From the NCBI GenBank assembly GCA_945859605.1, contig OX243820.1:30067099-30131098 (forward strand): a stretch of DNA of 64,000 bases, read 5' to 3'. Made by a program: the position numbers and the translations under genes. This DNA is from Lumbricus rubellus (Eukaryota > Annelida > Clitellata > Crassiclitellata > Lumbricidae). The notes under the pieces are model-generated. The model had not been told where the DNA came from. It made no database searches and saw only the letters and a program-made list of their open reading frames with translations. Positions within the stretch are counted from its first letter, which is position 1; each line of letters starts with the position of its first letter. Positions 20,730 through 32,699 of the stretch are shown here, piece by piece.

Positions 20730-20945
20730 TCAGGTTTGTGTGCGTTTGTTTGTGTGTGTGTGCGCGCGCGCGCGTGTGTTGGTGTGTGTACGTGTGTGTG
20801 TGTATAAGTGTTTGTGTTTGTGTGTGGGTGTCACAGGGTGTGTGTGGGGGTGTGCTTAAGTGTGTGTAGGCTACATGTATGTGTGTGTATGTGTGTGTGT
20901 GCGCGCGTGTGTGTGTGCGTGCGTGTGTGTGTGTGTGTGTGTGTT
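20730..20945. repeat. (GT)n/(TGCG)n microsatellite
   Basis: Purine-pyrimidine alternating GT and GC runs, which are potential Z-DNA. Confidence 0.9.
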
Positions 20946-21118
20946 ATGCCTGCGCTGATGAAAATCAGGTAGACAAATGTATATAGCAAGGTATAGGTCT
21001 TGCAGGATCTAATTAAATGCAGAATAAAGACGCTCGTCTTTGATGACTTTGAGCCAGCGGAGCCCATGAATCTGATGCATTCTGCAGCCTAGGTTATTAG
21101 TACAGTGGAAAATTGCGT

Positions 21119-21226
21119 AAACATCATCATCATCATCATCATCACTATTATCAACACCATTACCATCATCATTACCACCACCACCAGTGTCCAACACGTG
21201 GCAACACCATCATCATCGTCATTTTT

Positions 21227-21285
<59 letters not shown>

Positions 21286-21305
21286 TATCTTCTTCTTCGT
21301 CAACA
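21119..21305. repeat. (CAT)n microsatellite
   Basis: Long pure and interrupted CAT/ATC trinucleotide runs. The Ser, His, Ile or Asp homopolymer frames are composition artefacts. Confidence 0.95.
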
Positions 21306-21605
21306 GCGTCACCGCCAACGTCCGCCGTTAATACCAAATCTTCACCATCATCGTCGTCGTCATCACCACCACGACCACCACCACCAGTGTGGAGCTGTAT
21401 ATGAGTTCCTATATTCTTCGCAGTTTCAGCACGGTCCCTCCCTTTCGAACTGTCTTCCTGTTACTGTTCGCAGTATATATCAATCTGTTAACAGTTAACT
21501 TAATAAGTAACATCATTATACATAGCGTTTGTCCGTTTAGACGCACACACCTGTTTAAATCATCAACACATTGAACGCAATTGCGCTTTTTAAACGGGCT
21601 CAAAC

Positions 21606-22040
21606 CATAGTTGTAAAAAACGTTTTTTTCGTTTTTTATTCTCTCCCAAAAAACGTCTTTTTTTTCGTTTTTTATTTTTCCCATCGTTTTTTATCGTTTT
21701 TTTATTTTTTTAAAAACTTTATTTATTCATTTACTTTCTGTAATTATTTTCCTTAATTTAAATTTTTTCTGATCTTTCTTATATTTTTCGCGAACTCTCA
21801 AGGATTCAGCTAACTAAAGTCATTATTTCATCGTTTAACATCATCATTTAAGAGATAGCCTGCGTGTAGTATGTTCCTAATCAAGGTTTTCAAGGTTAAA
21901 ATGTGGTTTTAGATGTAGCGAAGTCAAATTATTTTCCGTTTCCGTTTTTTATCGTTTTTTTGTCGTTTTTTTTATTATTTTGATCAAAACGACGTTTTTT
22001 TCCGTTTTTTATTCCGTTTCCATGGTTTTTTACATCTATG
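21606..22040. mobile_element. 435-bp hAT-type MITE with T-rich interior
   Basis: The ends CATAGTTGTAAAAAAC and GTTTTTTACATCTATG are inverted (one base differs in the first ten) and flanked by the perfect 8-bp duplication GCTCAAAC (21598-21605 and 22041-22048). Both sub-ends carry repeats of CGTTTTTTAT, all T-rich on the + strand. Confidence 0.85.
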
Positions 22041-22127
22041 GCTCAAACAAATGTATTGTCTACTCTATGCGGACACACATAAATAGGCCCTACAGACATA
22101 GAACCACAATACCAGATACATACAACC

Positions 22128-22722
22128 ATGCATACACACGTACATACATACACACGTACATACATACATACATGCATACAATGCATACATACAATGCATA
22201 CATGCAATACATACATACATACATACATACAATGCATACATACATACATTGTACATACATACATACATACATACATACATACATACATGCATACATACAT
22301 ACATACATACATACATACACACATACATACATACACACATACATACATACATACATACATACATACATACATACATGCATACATACATACATACATACAT
22401 ACATACATACACACATACATACATACACACATACATACATACATACATACATACATACATACATACATACATACATACATAGGCCTATATACATACATAC
22501 ATACATACATACATACATGCATACATACATACATACATACATACATACATACATACATACATACATACATACATACATACATACATACATACATACATGC
22601 ATACATACATACATACATACATACATACATACATACATACATACATACATACATACATACATACATACATACATACACACATACATACACACATACATAC
22701 ATACACACACACACATAATACA
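22128..22722. repeat. (CATA)n tetranucleotide array, ~600 bp
   Basis: Nearly pure CATA with occasional CACA, TGCA and one AGGCCTATA interruption. The period of 4 keeps every frame open on both strands; the Tyr-Ile-His-Thr and Met-Tyr-Val-Cys repeat frames are not genes. Confidence 0.98.
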
Positions 22723-22730
22723 TACATGGA

Positions 22731-22800
22731 TGGTCTTATGCACAAGAGGGCTAACCTCCAAATTTTACATACATGGTTAGCCCACTTGTCCGTAAGACCA
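22731..22800. ncRNA. 70-nt hairpin, pre-miRNA-like geometry
   Basis: Arms 22731-22756 and 22775-22800 pair with about 3 mismatches in 26, around an 18-nt loop. This is the size of a microRNA precursor, but a small palindromic repeat is equally possible. No expression evidence. Confidence 0.25.
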
Positions 22801-22859
22801 TACACATGCCTCGTCGTTGTCGTCATCGTCATCAGCAATTGTCATTCAGCGGTGATACC

Positions 22860-23695
22860 TGCGAATAAATCATGATGATATGAACAGTTGAACACGTACA
22901 TAAAATATATCATATAATGTATAAGACTATATGCAACATATATAATTATATGATATACATGTGGAATTTAGCTAACTACAGTACATGTATATATTTATCA
23001 TTGAGACATGTATATATATATATTTATATAACATTCACGCTTGTTTTATGAGGGTTTCTTCTCACCACATGCTGTATAATATATAGACGACGAATTTCAG
23101 ATGCATGATGTAATAAAGATCAAAGCCTCAGAGATTCTTGCAGCTCGTCAGGACTTAGCATCTCACTGCTTCTGATGCTGCTGCTGACGATTAAATTGAC
23201 GAGGTTTGATAACATTAACCACCACCGCCAGCTTTGATTATATATGTATATATGTATATATGTATATATAGGCCATATATATATATATATACGGCCAATC
23301 GCTATGAATATGCATGTGTATCGCAGTTGCTTCGAATATCCTATTAGAAGCATTTTACATTATAATTATATATCCCATGTGTATATATATATTATATATA
23401 TATATATATAAATGAATCGGAAGATGGAAAGGCAGTCATGTATACAACCGCACTATATATATATATGATTATATATATATAATTATATATATATATATAT
23501 TATCGAACGGGGATTGAGGAATCTGCAACTACATGTATACGCGTCGCTTGAATGCAATCATTTCTCAGTACATGCGGTGTATATACAATATTATACATGT
23601 ATAAATGTAGGAAATAGATGAGAGTCCGATGTCAACAATCGATACACAATAATATATAATAGACCGATCGAACCGATTATTCAACACTCATCACG
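22860..23695. other. AT-rich spacer with (TA)n patches
   Basis: Several TATATA runs (22990-23025, 23240-23295, 23380-23410, 23450-23500). No exon seen. Confidence 0.6.
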
Positions 23696-23699
23696 TCTT

Positions 23700-23880
23700 C
23701 TTGCATACACACACACACGCACACGCATACACACACACACACACACACACGCACACACACACGCATACACACACGCATACATGCACACACGCATACACAC
23801 AGGCATGCACACACGCATACATACACGCATACACAAACGCATACACACACGCATACACACACACACACACACACACACGG
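23700..23880. repeat. (CACACG/CATACA)n microsatellite
   Basis: Mixed CA, CATA and CACG repeat; its frames are composition artefacts. Confidence 0.95.
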
Positions 23881-23917
23881 ATACAGACTAACAGATACGC
23901 ACTGGTCAAAGCACGCG

Positions 23918-24060
23918 AAGGACCCTCATGTAGTCCTTCACTCGCAATTGCTCATGCGCCTCGGGCTGAACCTCCGATTCAGTGTCCGCGCTGTGTATAG
24001 TCGGGAGCGCGTCTGAGTAGGAATCTTGAATTGGCGCTACAATAAGTGTTCATACACACA
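23918..24060 (+). mobile_element. SINE, 5'-truncated
   Basis: Contains TAGTCCTTCACTCGCAATTG, CTCCGATTCAGTGTCCGCGC, GTCGGGAGCGCGTCTGAGTA and a CTTGAATTGGCGCTACAATA end. The tRNA-like head is missing. Confidence 0.75.
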
Positions 24061-24434
24061 TGCATACACGTACAGGCACAAGGAGGTATACACAGACAGC
24101 CGTACACGGCGTACAGATTCATTTGCAAGGACACTCATACGCACATTCAGGCATGAATGCAAGTGCGCATACAAAAGCGGATGTATAAATAATAAATATC
24201 CAAGCACGTGCAATTAACAAGAAAAAATTATATTTTCACGCGTGGAATCATATTCTTGGTCCAATTCTCTAAATATTTAGAAAATTTTAGCGTGATATGT
24301 TTGTTATCGGGCATCAGAGATATATGAAAAACAATTTGGCTTACTTTTTTAAATCACGGTGTATAAACAGATCGGCGAATATTTGAAGACATACAAAAAC
24401 AATGCTCACACATAGAGACGAGCATATACGCAGC

Positions 24435-24436
<2 letters not shown>

Positions 24437-24519
<83 letters not shown>
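24437..24519. repeat. (CA)n microsatellite
   Basis: About 40 uninterrupted CA dinucleotides. Confidence 0.97.
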
Positions 24520-24521
<2 letters not shown>

Positions 24522-24825
24522 TATTATACAGACGCAAACACACGCAGTGGCATAATATAATCGTCATATGTATTCATTGGCCGATTGAGTTGGACGCGAG
24601 GTGGCGCACAAGTAGTCCGTCTTGGACGTTGACGGCTGCGGCGCGGAGTGATATTGAATATTTTATTCCACTGCTTATATTCATTTATCGAGTCGTGCAA
24701 ATGACATTAGCTGAGAAAAGCCGTCGCACGCAGCAGCACATTATACTCTCCGTTCTCCCATTATATATATATATATATGTATTATGTATACATATATATA
24801 TATATATGTGTGTATACTGTATATA

Positions 24826-25788
24826 CACTGTGTCCGGAAAAAAAGCGACCCATTTTGTAAATATGAAAATAAATAGTAAATATTCACCGATTTTTACAAT
24901 TCAAACACCATTTTAATCCTGACATATTTGTCTAACATTGGTGAAAATGTAAAAGTTCCAGTCACAATAATGACGTCATGATGACGTCATTTGCATCAAA
25001 CTGCATATAGCCGGCCATTCATGCATGGTTCGGTTGGTATTATTGACTTTTGGTAAAACGGAAATCCATTTAATAGAACCAGAAGTGAAGATAAATGCAG
25101 CTTATTAGAGAGATTGTCTATAAAAAAAGTGGTGCCTGATATCCGGGAATATTTGGAACAATAGCCTACACATTTCAACAAAATAGCGCTTCAGCTCACT
25201 GAGTTCGTTAATCTGTTGAACTGTTGACTAAGGAGACTCGGATTTCATTCCTCTTAATCTTTGGCCGCTAAACGGCCGCCCACTTAAACCCCGCTGATAA
25301 TAAGAGTTGGAGACTGATGGAGGATAAGGTGCAGGCTACAAGACAAGGATAAGAGACACTGAAGAACTCCATAAGCGAATTGTTAACGCCTGGGAGGATT
25401 TTGATAAGCTGGTTATCGACGCTGCTGTTGGCTATTAGCGCGACCCTTTTGACGCTTACGTTGAGGCCAAAGGTGTACTCTTTGACCACAAATTGCAGTC
25501 TGACATAATTCAGATATAAAAATAAAATTAAACTTACATTTATTATTGATAAATTACATCATAAAATATTGAAATTTTGGATGATTTTGCGCATTTATTT
25601 CTTAAATTTGACTTTTTGTGCAAATGACGTCATTATGACGTCATTATTTGGACTTGAACTTTTATATTTTCACAATTGTTAGAGAAATATGTTAGGATAA
25701 GAACGGTCTTTGAATTGTGAAAATCGATGAATATTTACTATTTATTTTCATATTTACAAAATGGGTCGCTTTTTTTCCGGACACAGTG
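24826..25788 (+). mobile_element. Internally decayed mariner-like transposon, 963 bp
   Basis: Long inverted termini (over 100 bp, starting CACTGTGTCCGGAAAAAAA) are flanked by TA (24824-24825, 25789-25790). The interior, read on the + strand, is a decayed mariner transposase C-terminal part. Fragments like VVPDIREYLEQ and [12 protein letters not shown] are separated by stops, and the N-terminal two thirds are missing. A second copy in inverted orientation is at 52918-53881. Confidence 0.85.
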
Positions 25789-25790
25789 TA

Positions 25791-26745
25791 TAATGCACCC
25801 TTCCTATATTATACGTTACGATGACGTATGGGGGTCGCTATAGGGGGTCGCGTGGGTAATGTCGCCTCTCCACAACCCCAAGACGAACAGTGGCTGGTAT
25901 AGGACCTTGACTGACCCCAATGCTTTCTTCTCAGCACATGTGCTCACCACTTACCAGCCGCCCAACCCTTTCTCTCTCTTCCTCTGTCGTCTCCAGTTTA
26001 TGCGATTGTAATCTTATGAAGAGCTGTTTGTTGAGAACGTCTATAATATAAGAACATGAAGAACTATAAACGTCTTTTGAAGGAGTGTATCATACGACTG
26101 TTTACATGCAGATCTTTCTATAGTCAAGCTGTGGTCTGCGGCCCAATATATACTGGTCCCCGAGAGTGATTGGTTAGCCTATTTGCAGGCACTCGCCGCA
26201 ATCACGGATAAAAGTGTAACAATGTGCTTTGTGTGCATTAGAATTCCCTCCCCCGCTTTTGAACTTGGTGTAGGAATGCCATGAAATCACCTCCCACAAT
26301 TCCTTGAAATTTTCTTCCACTAATGGACTTTTAGATTATTGTTTTGTTCAATGCATTACTAAGATAATTGCAATTCTTGCGCAATGTTCTTAAAATAGGA
26401 CAGCTTCCCCCAGGCTCTCCACATGCAGAAATAGATTTATGACCATGCGCAAAAACATGCGACAGTAACAAGAGTAGACCTACGCTGTGACAAAAATAAA
26501 CAGGAGCCTTCAGCATGAAACCTAAACCTAATAACAACCTTACATGTATATGCTATGTTGGATAGCATCGGTCCCCGGTATAAGACTGGTAAAACAATTA
26601 CCGGTCTGCAGCAGTGTAAGAAACTTTGAAAAGGAATGATCTAGATGGTTGTGTGGCAGAAACAGTGAACACGACCCGATATAAACAACGTGAAACAGGA
26701 AACATCCATCTTTTGATCGCGCGCTCTTAATGATCGCACTTCAGA
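25791..26745. other. Unannotated spacer
   Basis: No exon, repeat array or element end that I could recognise. Confidence 0.4.
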
Positions 26746-26747
26746 GA

Positions 26748-26830
26748 AAGAAGAGAGAGAAGAAGAGAGAGAAGAGAGAAGAGAAGAAGAGAGAGAAGAG
26801 AGAAGAGAAGAAGAGAGAGAAGAGAGAGGC
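26748..26830. repeat. (GAGAAGA)n purine repeat
   Basis: GAGAGAAGAGAGAAGAGAAGA higher-order purine array. Confidence 0.9.
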
Positions 26831-27139
26831 AGCTGAAACTCATGACTATAAACGCCAGCAGAAAAAAAGCAGGTCATGACTGGCTTAGGATGGAAATGCC
26901 GCCCCGCTTAAAGTCACCTGTATCGCTGCATTATTTATCTGCCAATTCGAGTTCGGGTTTATTGCTAATGCGGTAAAGATCGCATCGTTCATCATTCCTC
27001 TGTATGTATACGTTCACTTTATGGGTCTGGCTAAGACTATTAGACGTTTACGGTACCGTATAGCTGCTGCTGCCTGTTTCGCAGTGCACACAGTTGGTGT
27101 GTGTAGCGAGAAGACCTATGCCTACGTATAAAATTTCTT

Positions 27140-27470
27140 ATTTATAATCACAATCGTCGTCATCATCGTCATTATTGTCATCATAGTCGTCATCATCGTC
27201 GCCGTCATCATCGGCGCGGTCGTCATCATCATCATCGTCATTATCATCATCTTAATGATCATCACCATCATCATCTTAATGATCATCACCATCATCATCT
27301 TATTGATCATCACCATCATCATCTTATTGATCATCATCTTAAATTAATCATCATCTTAATCATTGTCATAATAATCGTCATCCTCCTCCTCCTCCTCATC
27401 ATCATCATTTTGATCATCATCTTCATCACCATCGTCGTCGTAATCATCATCACCACCACCGCCTCCATTT
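27140..27470. repeat. (CAT)n-rich degenerate array
   Basis: CATCAT units with a recurring TTAATGATCATCACCATCAT higher-order unit. Confidence 0.9.
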
Positions 27471-28234
27471 CTTGAGGCCAGCCATTTAGACTCGACCAAC
27501 GTCAGTGGTCACTAACTCTGACATCACCTAAGATTAATTACCACATAAACAATAGTCTTTATTAAAACAAGACTTCTTCTGTACTTAAGTCACCCTTTAA
27601 ATTTGAAAACAATAAAAGCCAGGCAACGATAGATAAACCTATTTTATGATCTATACCTAAACCGCATTGATATCGACCTTATATCTTAATAGCTTTCGAA
27701 TCCCTAATCCCTCTCCCTAAAGCACAGCATGCACTTGATTATTACAGAGGGCATTTAACTATAGGCCTATACCCCGCGCTAGAGCAGCAGCAGTAGCGGC
27801 GGCGGCACGTTAGATCGCTCATGCGTGGGCTGCAGAGAATGAGGGGAGAGAGGGTATGGTGGTCAGGAGGGGAGAAAGGGTCTGGTGGTCAGGAGAGGAG
27901 AGAGGGTCGTATATGGGATGAGTTATTGGCATCGGATGCGGGCAACGAGTACATTAACGGAATCATTGTTTTCTTATAGCCAACGCATTCCACCAACGGA
28001 CCAACCAACCGACCGAACGCAGACCACCGTAGACCATTTGCATTGGTCTCAGCCAGACCAACAATTACCTCTGCGTCTCCTTCTCTTCCTTCTCCTCCTC
28101 CTCCTCTTCCTTCTCGGAGTACCCCACTTCCTTCTCCTCCTTGGTACGGGGACGATGATTTATGACTAATGGTTCCGCGTGGCTGCACCTCATATCTCGG
28201 TCGCTGATTCCCTGTATGAACATCAGCCAAGTCA

Positions 28235-28404
28235 TAATCAGACAGACAGACGGACAGACAGACAGACGGACAGACAAGCGGACGGAAGGACAGACGGACA
28301 GACACACAGACTGACGGACGGACGGATGGATGGACGGACTGACGGACGGACGGACGAATGGACGGACAGACAAGCGGACAGACAGACACACAGACAGATG
28401 GACG

Positions 28405-28441
<37 letters not shown>

Positions 28442-28760
28442 GCAGATAGACAGACAAGTGGACGGAGAGGTTGTTCAGAGTGATTCACAGATACAAAGCA
28501 GCACGCACATACATGTAGTCCCACGAAGACAAATGGCGCAAATAAACACGTCAGCTGGCTGATAGAGAGGAGGCATAGGAAGACAGACAAACAGACAGAC
28601 AAACAGACAGACAAACAGACAGACAGACGGACGGACGGACGGACGGATGGGGGAACGGATGGATGGACTGTCCCCTGGAGAGCAGTGGGAACCTTAGTTG
28701 GCATTCATACGGCAGCAGCAGCAGCAGCAGCATCAGCAGCAGCAGCATCCTGGTTCTTCT
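28235..28760. repeat. (ACAG/ACGG)n arrays and a (CAG)n tract
   Basis: GACA/GACG arrays at 28235-28475 and 28575-28655, then (CAG) at 28709-28750. A leucine-rich frame on the minus strand is only the translated CAG tract. Confidence 0.9.
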
Positions 28761-28977
28761 GTGCGTCGTCCAAGATATGATGACGGACATAAAGTCCTCA
28801 TCCATTCCATATTATTCAGTTAAAGATCTGTGAACGATCATGGAATCCTATATTCAATCCTCCATGGAACGATGCAAAGTCAGTCGCCGACTTTTTTTTA
28901 TTGTGTTGCCGAAAAACGCGGAAAATGGTTTGCTGATCAGAAACGGAGTCTGAATGATAAATTTTGCAAGATATAGT

Positions 28978-28989
28978 TCTCTCTCTGTC

Positions 28990-29024
<35 letters not shown>

Positions 29025-29300
29025 ATCTGTCTGTCTGTTTGTCTGTCTGTCTATCTGTCTGCTTGTCTGTCTGTCTATCTGTCTGTTTGTCTGTCTGTCT
29101 ATCTGTCTGTCTGTTTCTTACCTTCTTACTTTCTCTCCCTGTCTATATATTTATCTGTCACTTTGACTGTCTGCCTGTCTCTGTCACGGTCTCTGTCTCT
29201 ATGTCTCTATCTCTCTCTCTGTCTCTATGTCTCTGTCTCTCTAACTATCTCTCTCTCTCTTCTCTCTGTCTCTGTTTCTGTCTGTCTGTCTCTATGAGCC
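28978..29300. repeat. (CTGT)n and (CTCT)n array
   Basis: Tetranucleotide CTGT grading into TCTC/TGTC, followed by a CCTTC/ATCC-rich decay zone to about 29550. Confidence 0.9.
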
Positions 29301-30090
29301 TATGTTTTCTCTATTTTCCTCTTTTCATCAATCCGTCCGTCCTTAATTCCAGCCTATTATCCGTCCTTCCTTCCTCCGGGCGTTCTTCCGTTATTCCTCA
29401 CTTCATTTCTTCTCTCCTTTCTCCACTCATCCAATACATCCGTCCTTCCATCCTTCCTTCCGTGCATCCTTAATCCATCCTATTCAGTTCTTCCAGCCAT
29501 CTTCTGTCTTAACCTCCATCTGTCCTTCCATCTCAACCATCCCTCCCCATGTCTTCCCCTCCTTCCAGCTGCATGCGTTTAACGGATAAGTAGACCTAAG
29601 GAGTAAAACACGTAGGGAAGGGTAGTTGGGTGGACGGTGGACCCCCACGAAACTACGACCCCATCAAAGTACCCCATGCATGGTATAAATGCATTTTATA
29701 GCGACACGTCCGATCCATATAAATAGTCGTCTGCGAGATCCAGTGCTGCATGGATGACATCAGCTGCAGTGTCAATGCGTACACATCGTGAGGAGTTCCC
29801 CCATCTTCAATTCTTCTGTACCGCATCCATCCGTGTATACATCAAGAAACCGGAAGTGATCCATGGTCGTTAAAGCGTTTCGATCATTAGCACTCAACGA
29901 TTTGTGTCCGAAGTCGTCGTTGATTGGCCATGATGTGGTGCATGTCCTCCATCCATCCATATGAAACTCTGTGAACCTGATATATAGCCAAATAATTATT
30001 GTAGAAATTTAAATGAGGGTCAGGTGTTGGTTTATAAATGTAGAGTTAGGTCTGCAAAGAAGACTTTGCCATGGAGTCCTAAGAGAATTT
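29300..30090. other. Unannotated spacer
   Basis: Pyrimidine-rich at first, then low-complexity-free sequence with no exon recognised. Confidence 0.4.
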
Positions 30091-30100
30091 ATGGTGAACC

Positions 30101-30298
30101 CAGTGTAAGAATTGTGGAAAAATAACTGGGAGGTTGGATCATTATCCACTTGGAATTGGGATCGATCAATCAATCAATCAATTTTTCGTTTAATCAAAGC
30201 TTCAGTCGCAGCATGTTGATGTGAAAACAGACTTTAATAGGGGGCTCTAAGAAAGACTGGGGGTTGAAACCCCCTAACACCCGACAATTCTCACCCTG
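30101..30298. mobile_element. 198-bp hAT-type MITE (GGGTGAGAATTG family)
   Basis: CAGTGTAAGAATTGTGG...CGACAATTCTCACCCTG is flanked by the perfect 8-bp duplication GGTGAACC (30093-30100 and 30299-30306). It contains a (TCAA)n run. Confidence 0.8.
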
Positions 30299-30416
30299 GG
30301 TGAACCCCACAACCCCTCCACAGGCAATATCGTCATGCTCCTATAGCACTCGCTTTCTCACACTGCAGCCTCTGTCTTTCGCCCTGAACTGAAACTTAGT
30401 ATGTATATGTATGTAT

Positions 30417-30673
30417 CAGTGGCGTAACAATGAATTTTCATGGGGGGGGGGGGGGTAATGGCCTGGCCAGATGCCCTTCCTGACACCAACCCAACAGTAT
30501 TGCACTAAATAAAAATGGAATAAAGTAACAAAGGGAATGAAGTAAGAAAAACAATTGTTACTACAAACAATTGTTTTGTTTTTCTTATTTAAGTGGATAA
30601 ATAAATTTTAAAAACTTTTCCTTGGCCAATGGGGGGGGGGTAACCCCTAAATCTCCCATTGTCTACGCCACTG
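30417..30673. mobile_element. 257-bp hAT-type MITE (CAGTGGCGTAAC family)
   Basis: CAGTGGCGTAACAATG...CATTGTCTACGCCACTG is flanked by the perfect 8-bp duplication GTATGTAT (30409-30416 and 30674-30681). Long G runs sit near both ends on the + strand. It lies about 110 bp from the previous MITE. Confidence 0.88.
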
Positions 30674-30681
30674 GTATGTAT

Positions 30682-31300
30682 GTGCAGTTGTGCACTTGTC
30701 ATAGCGCCCTGCAGTGTGGCATATAGAAATGGAGAAATACAAATAATAAATTAATAAAATAAAATTGCCGCGTAAGGACTGATGGCCTGACGCCGGAGAT
30801 CAGCACCGGGCCATTATACGCTCGCCAGACGAGCATAATTATGGACAATATCTTTACATTTATGCTTATATTGTTTTGAAAAGAAATTTTAAAATTCCCC
30901 GTTATATTTTACTTTATTTTCGTAGCCCCACTTGCAGACTTTTCAAACCGAATCTGCTGTTCAGTTTAGCCTTTAATTCAGTTAATTTTAAAATTTCCTC
31001 CTTCTTTAATGTGCTGCTCTTTGGATGTAGGTTTATACATGGCCTCCGCTTTCTTCTATAATATTAGGACAATAATTAATCATTCGTATCTGCAGAATTG
31101 CCTTTCCAGCCATCGTCGCAGGCCCTGGGCTAAAGTTCAGCTCTGCTTTACGAGTTCTCAGTCTGGGTTGGCGATGATCCTATAATTATGTGAAGTGCTT
31201 TCTCACATGAATCCCGTTATTCTCCTTATACTTAAGAGTTCTTAAGAGTTTTCTTAACTCCATGTAGGCTGTACATCTTCCCAAATTAACTACATCATCG
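30682..31300. other. Unannotated spacer before the gap
   Basis: AT-rich sequence without a recognised exon. A scrap of SINE 3' sequence (TGCACTTGTCATAGCGCCCTGCA) is at about 30692-30714. Confidence 0.4.
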
Positions 31301-31500
31301 NNNNNNNNNNNNNNNNNNNNNNNNNNNNNNNNNNNNNNNNNNNNNNNNNNNNNNNNNNNNNNNNNNNNNNNNNNNNNNNNNNNNNNNNNNNNNNNNNNNN
31401 NNNNNNNNNNNNNNNNNNNNNNNNNNNNNNNNNNNNNNNNNNNNNNNNNNNNNNNNNNNNNNNNNNNNNNNNNNNNNNNNNNNNNNNNNNNNNNNNNNNN
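31301..31500. other. Assembly gap (200 N)
   Basis: A block of exactly 200 N characters. Open frames spanning it are meaningless. Confidence 1.
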
Positions 31501-31765
31501 TGCAATTGCACAGCATAGTAGATGTCCTTGAAACTGTGAGAAAAAAAATATATAGTGGGCATTAGACGAAAAATAAGAAAATTAAGAAATAAGTCACTTG
31601 AAAAGCACACGTCTGGGGAAAAAACACATCTGGTTAGTGCGTCTGCATTTTTGTGTGTTTGTTTGTGGGTGTGTTTGTCTGTGTGTATGTGTGTGCATGT
31701 GTGTATCTATGTGTGTGCATTAAGAATCGTGCCTAAATAGTATGTCATATCATGATATAGGCCTA

Positions 31766-31960
31766 CACCGAGCTTTTTCCGTTGTATAAAAGGGCCTTCC
31801 ATCTGGAATGAGCTCCCTTCAAAGATGCATTTATTACATCTGACCATTGTGACCAATCAAACTTTGCTAGGCCTATATACATAAATCTCTCGTCTTTTTC
31901 TTTTGCTGTGGCTGGGTTGGGAGCGCCTCTGAGTAGTTTCTTGAAGGAATATATAGAGTA
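31766..31960 (+). mobile_element. LINE 3' end sharing the SINE tail
   Basis: ACCGAGCTTTTTCCGTTGTA then a WNELPSK-type coding remnant typical of a reverse-transcriptase C-terminus, ending in GGGAGCGCCTCTGAGTAGTT-TCTTGAAGG. That last block is the same one that ends the SINEs. A sister copy is at 57785-57960. Confidence 0.6.
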
Positions 31961-32309
31961 GACTATAGGCTACATGTGCATACATGTAGGCCTATATAGG
32001 CCTAACAGATATATTATACCAATCGATTGTCCTACATGTATATAATATGCCTGTCGTGTTGTGTTGTGTAGACGAACTTGATAACCTTGCACATATTTAC
32101 CGGTATAGTTCCTTAATTCTTATGTGAAAGCTTGAAAGCAATCTAGTGCACGCTGTATTATATATTTTCCATTGAGATTGTTAGCATCTACATGTAGGCT
32201 AAGGTCTTTCTTTCATCTGTCAAACGAAAAGTCTGCATGTTATAAAGTTAGATTGAAAGTCGATGTTAATGCCCTTGTCACCAGCAGTATAATCATTGTG
32301 CAGCACGGC

Positions 32310-32378
32310 AGGGGTATAATACACGTCTCTCCAATAAGATTTCTCAAATCGTATTGGAGAGACATGTATTATACCCCT
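32310..32378. repeat. 69-bp near-perfect hairpin
   Basis: Arms of 33 nt (32310-32342 and 32346-32378) pair at 31 positions around a 3-nt spacer. The shape suits a small palindromic MITE or an siRNA-type fold-back better than a microRNA because the loop is so short. Confidence 0.6.
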
Positions 32379-32402
32379 CAATACCTGTCTGTGTGCATGC
32401 AT

Positions 32403-32608
32403 GCGTATGTGTGTGTGTTTGTGTGTTTGTCTGTGTGTCTGTATGTGCTGTTGTGTTTATAGGGATGTGTTTGTTGTGTATAGAGTCTACCTGGTTAGCA
32501 TGTGTTCTGTCGTTTATTTATTATGTAGTTTATGGCAGCGTTTATGGAAGGTGTGTGTCCGTGTTTGTGTGCTTGTGTGTGTGTGTGTGTGTGTGTGTGT
32601 CTGTGTGT

Positions 32609-32653
<45 letters not shown>

Positions 32654-32660
32654 CGTGTGC
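32403..32660. repeat. (GT)n microsatellite
   Basis: TGTG/TGTC-rich tract with a pure (GT)n core at about 32570-32650. Confidence 0.9.
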
Positions 32661-32699
32661 GGCAACTACAGTATATATGATCTACATGCAGAATAAACA

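Noticed and set aside
20591..20869. Candidate signal-peptide exon for the cysteine-rich gene (hydrophobic run after two Arg)
   Set aside because: No strong donor in the needed phase, 24 kb away, and the frame runs into a GT microsatellite.
22043..22780. Very long overlapping open frames on both strands
   Set aside because: They are translations of the (CATA)n array; a period-4 repeat without stops is open in every frame.
27889..29473. Open frames up to 271 codons, including a leucine-rich signal-like stretch near 28700
   Set aside because: Translations of (GACA/GACG)n, (CTGT)n and (CAG)n tracts.
31290..31610. Open frame spanning the N block
   Set aside because: Unknown bases prevent stop codons; it is an assembly gap.
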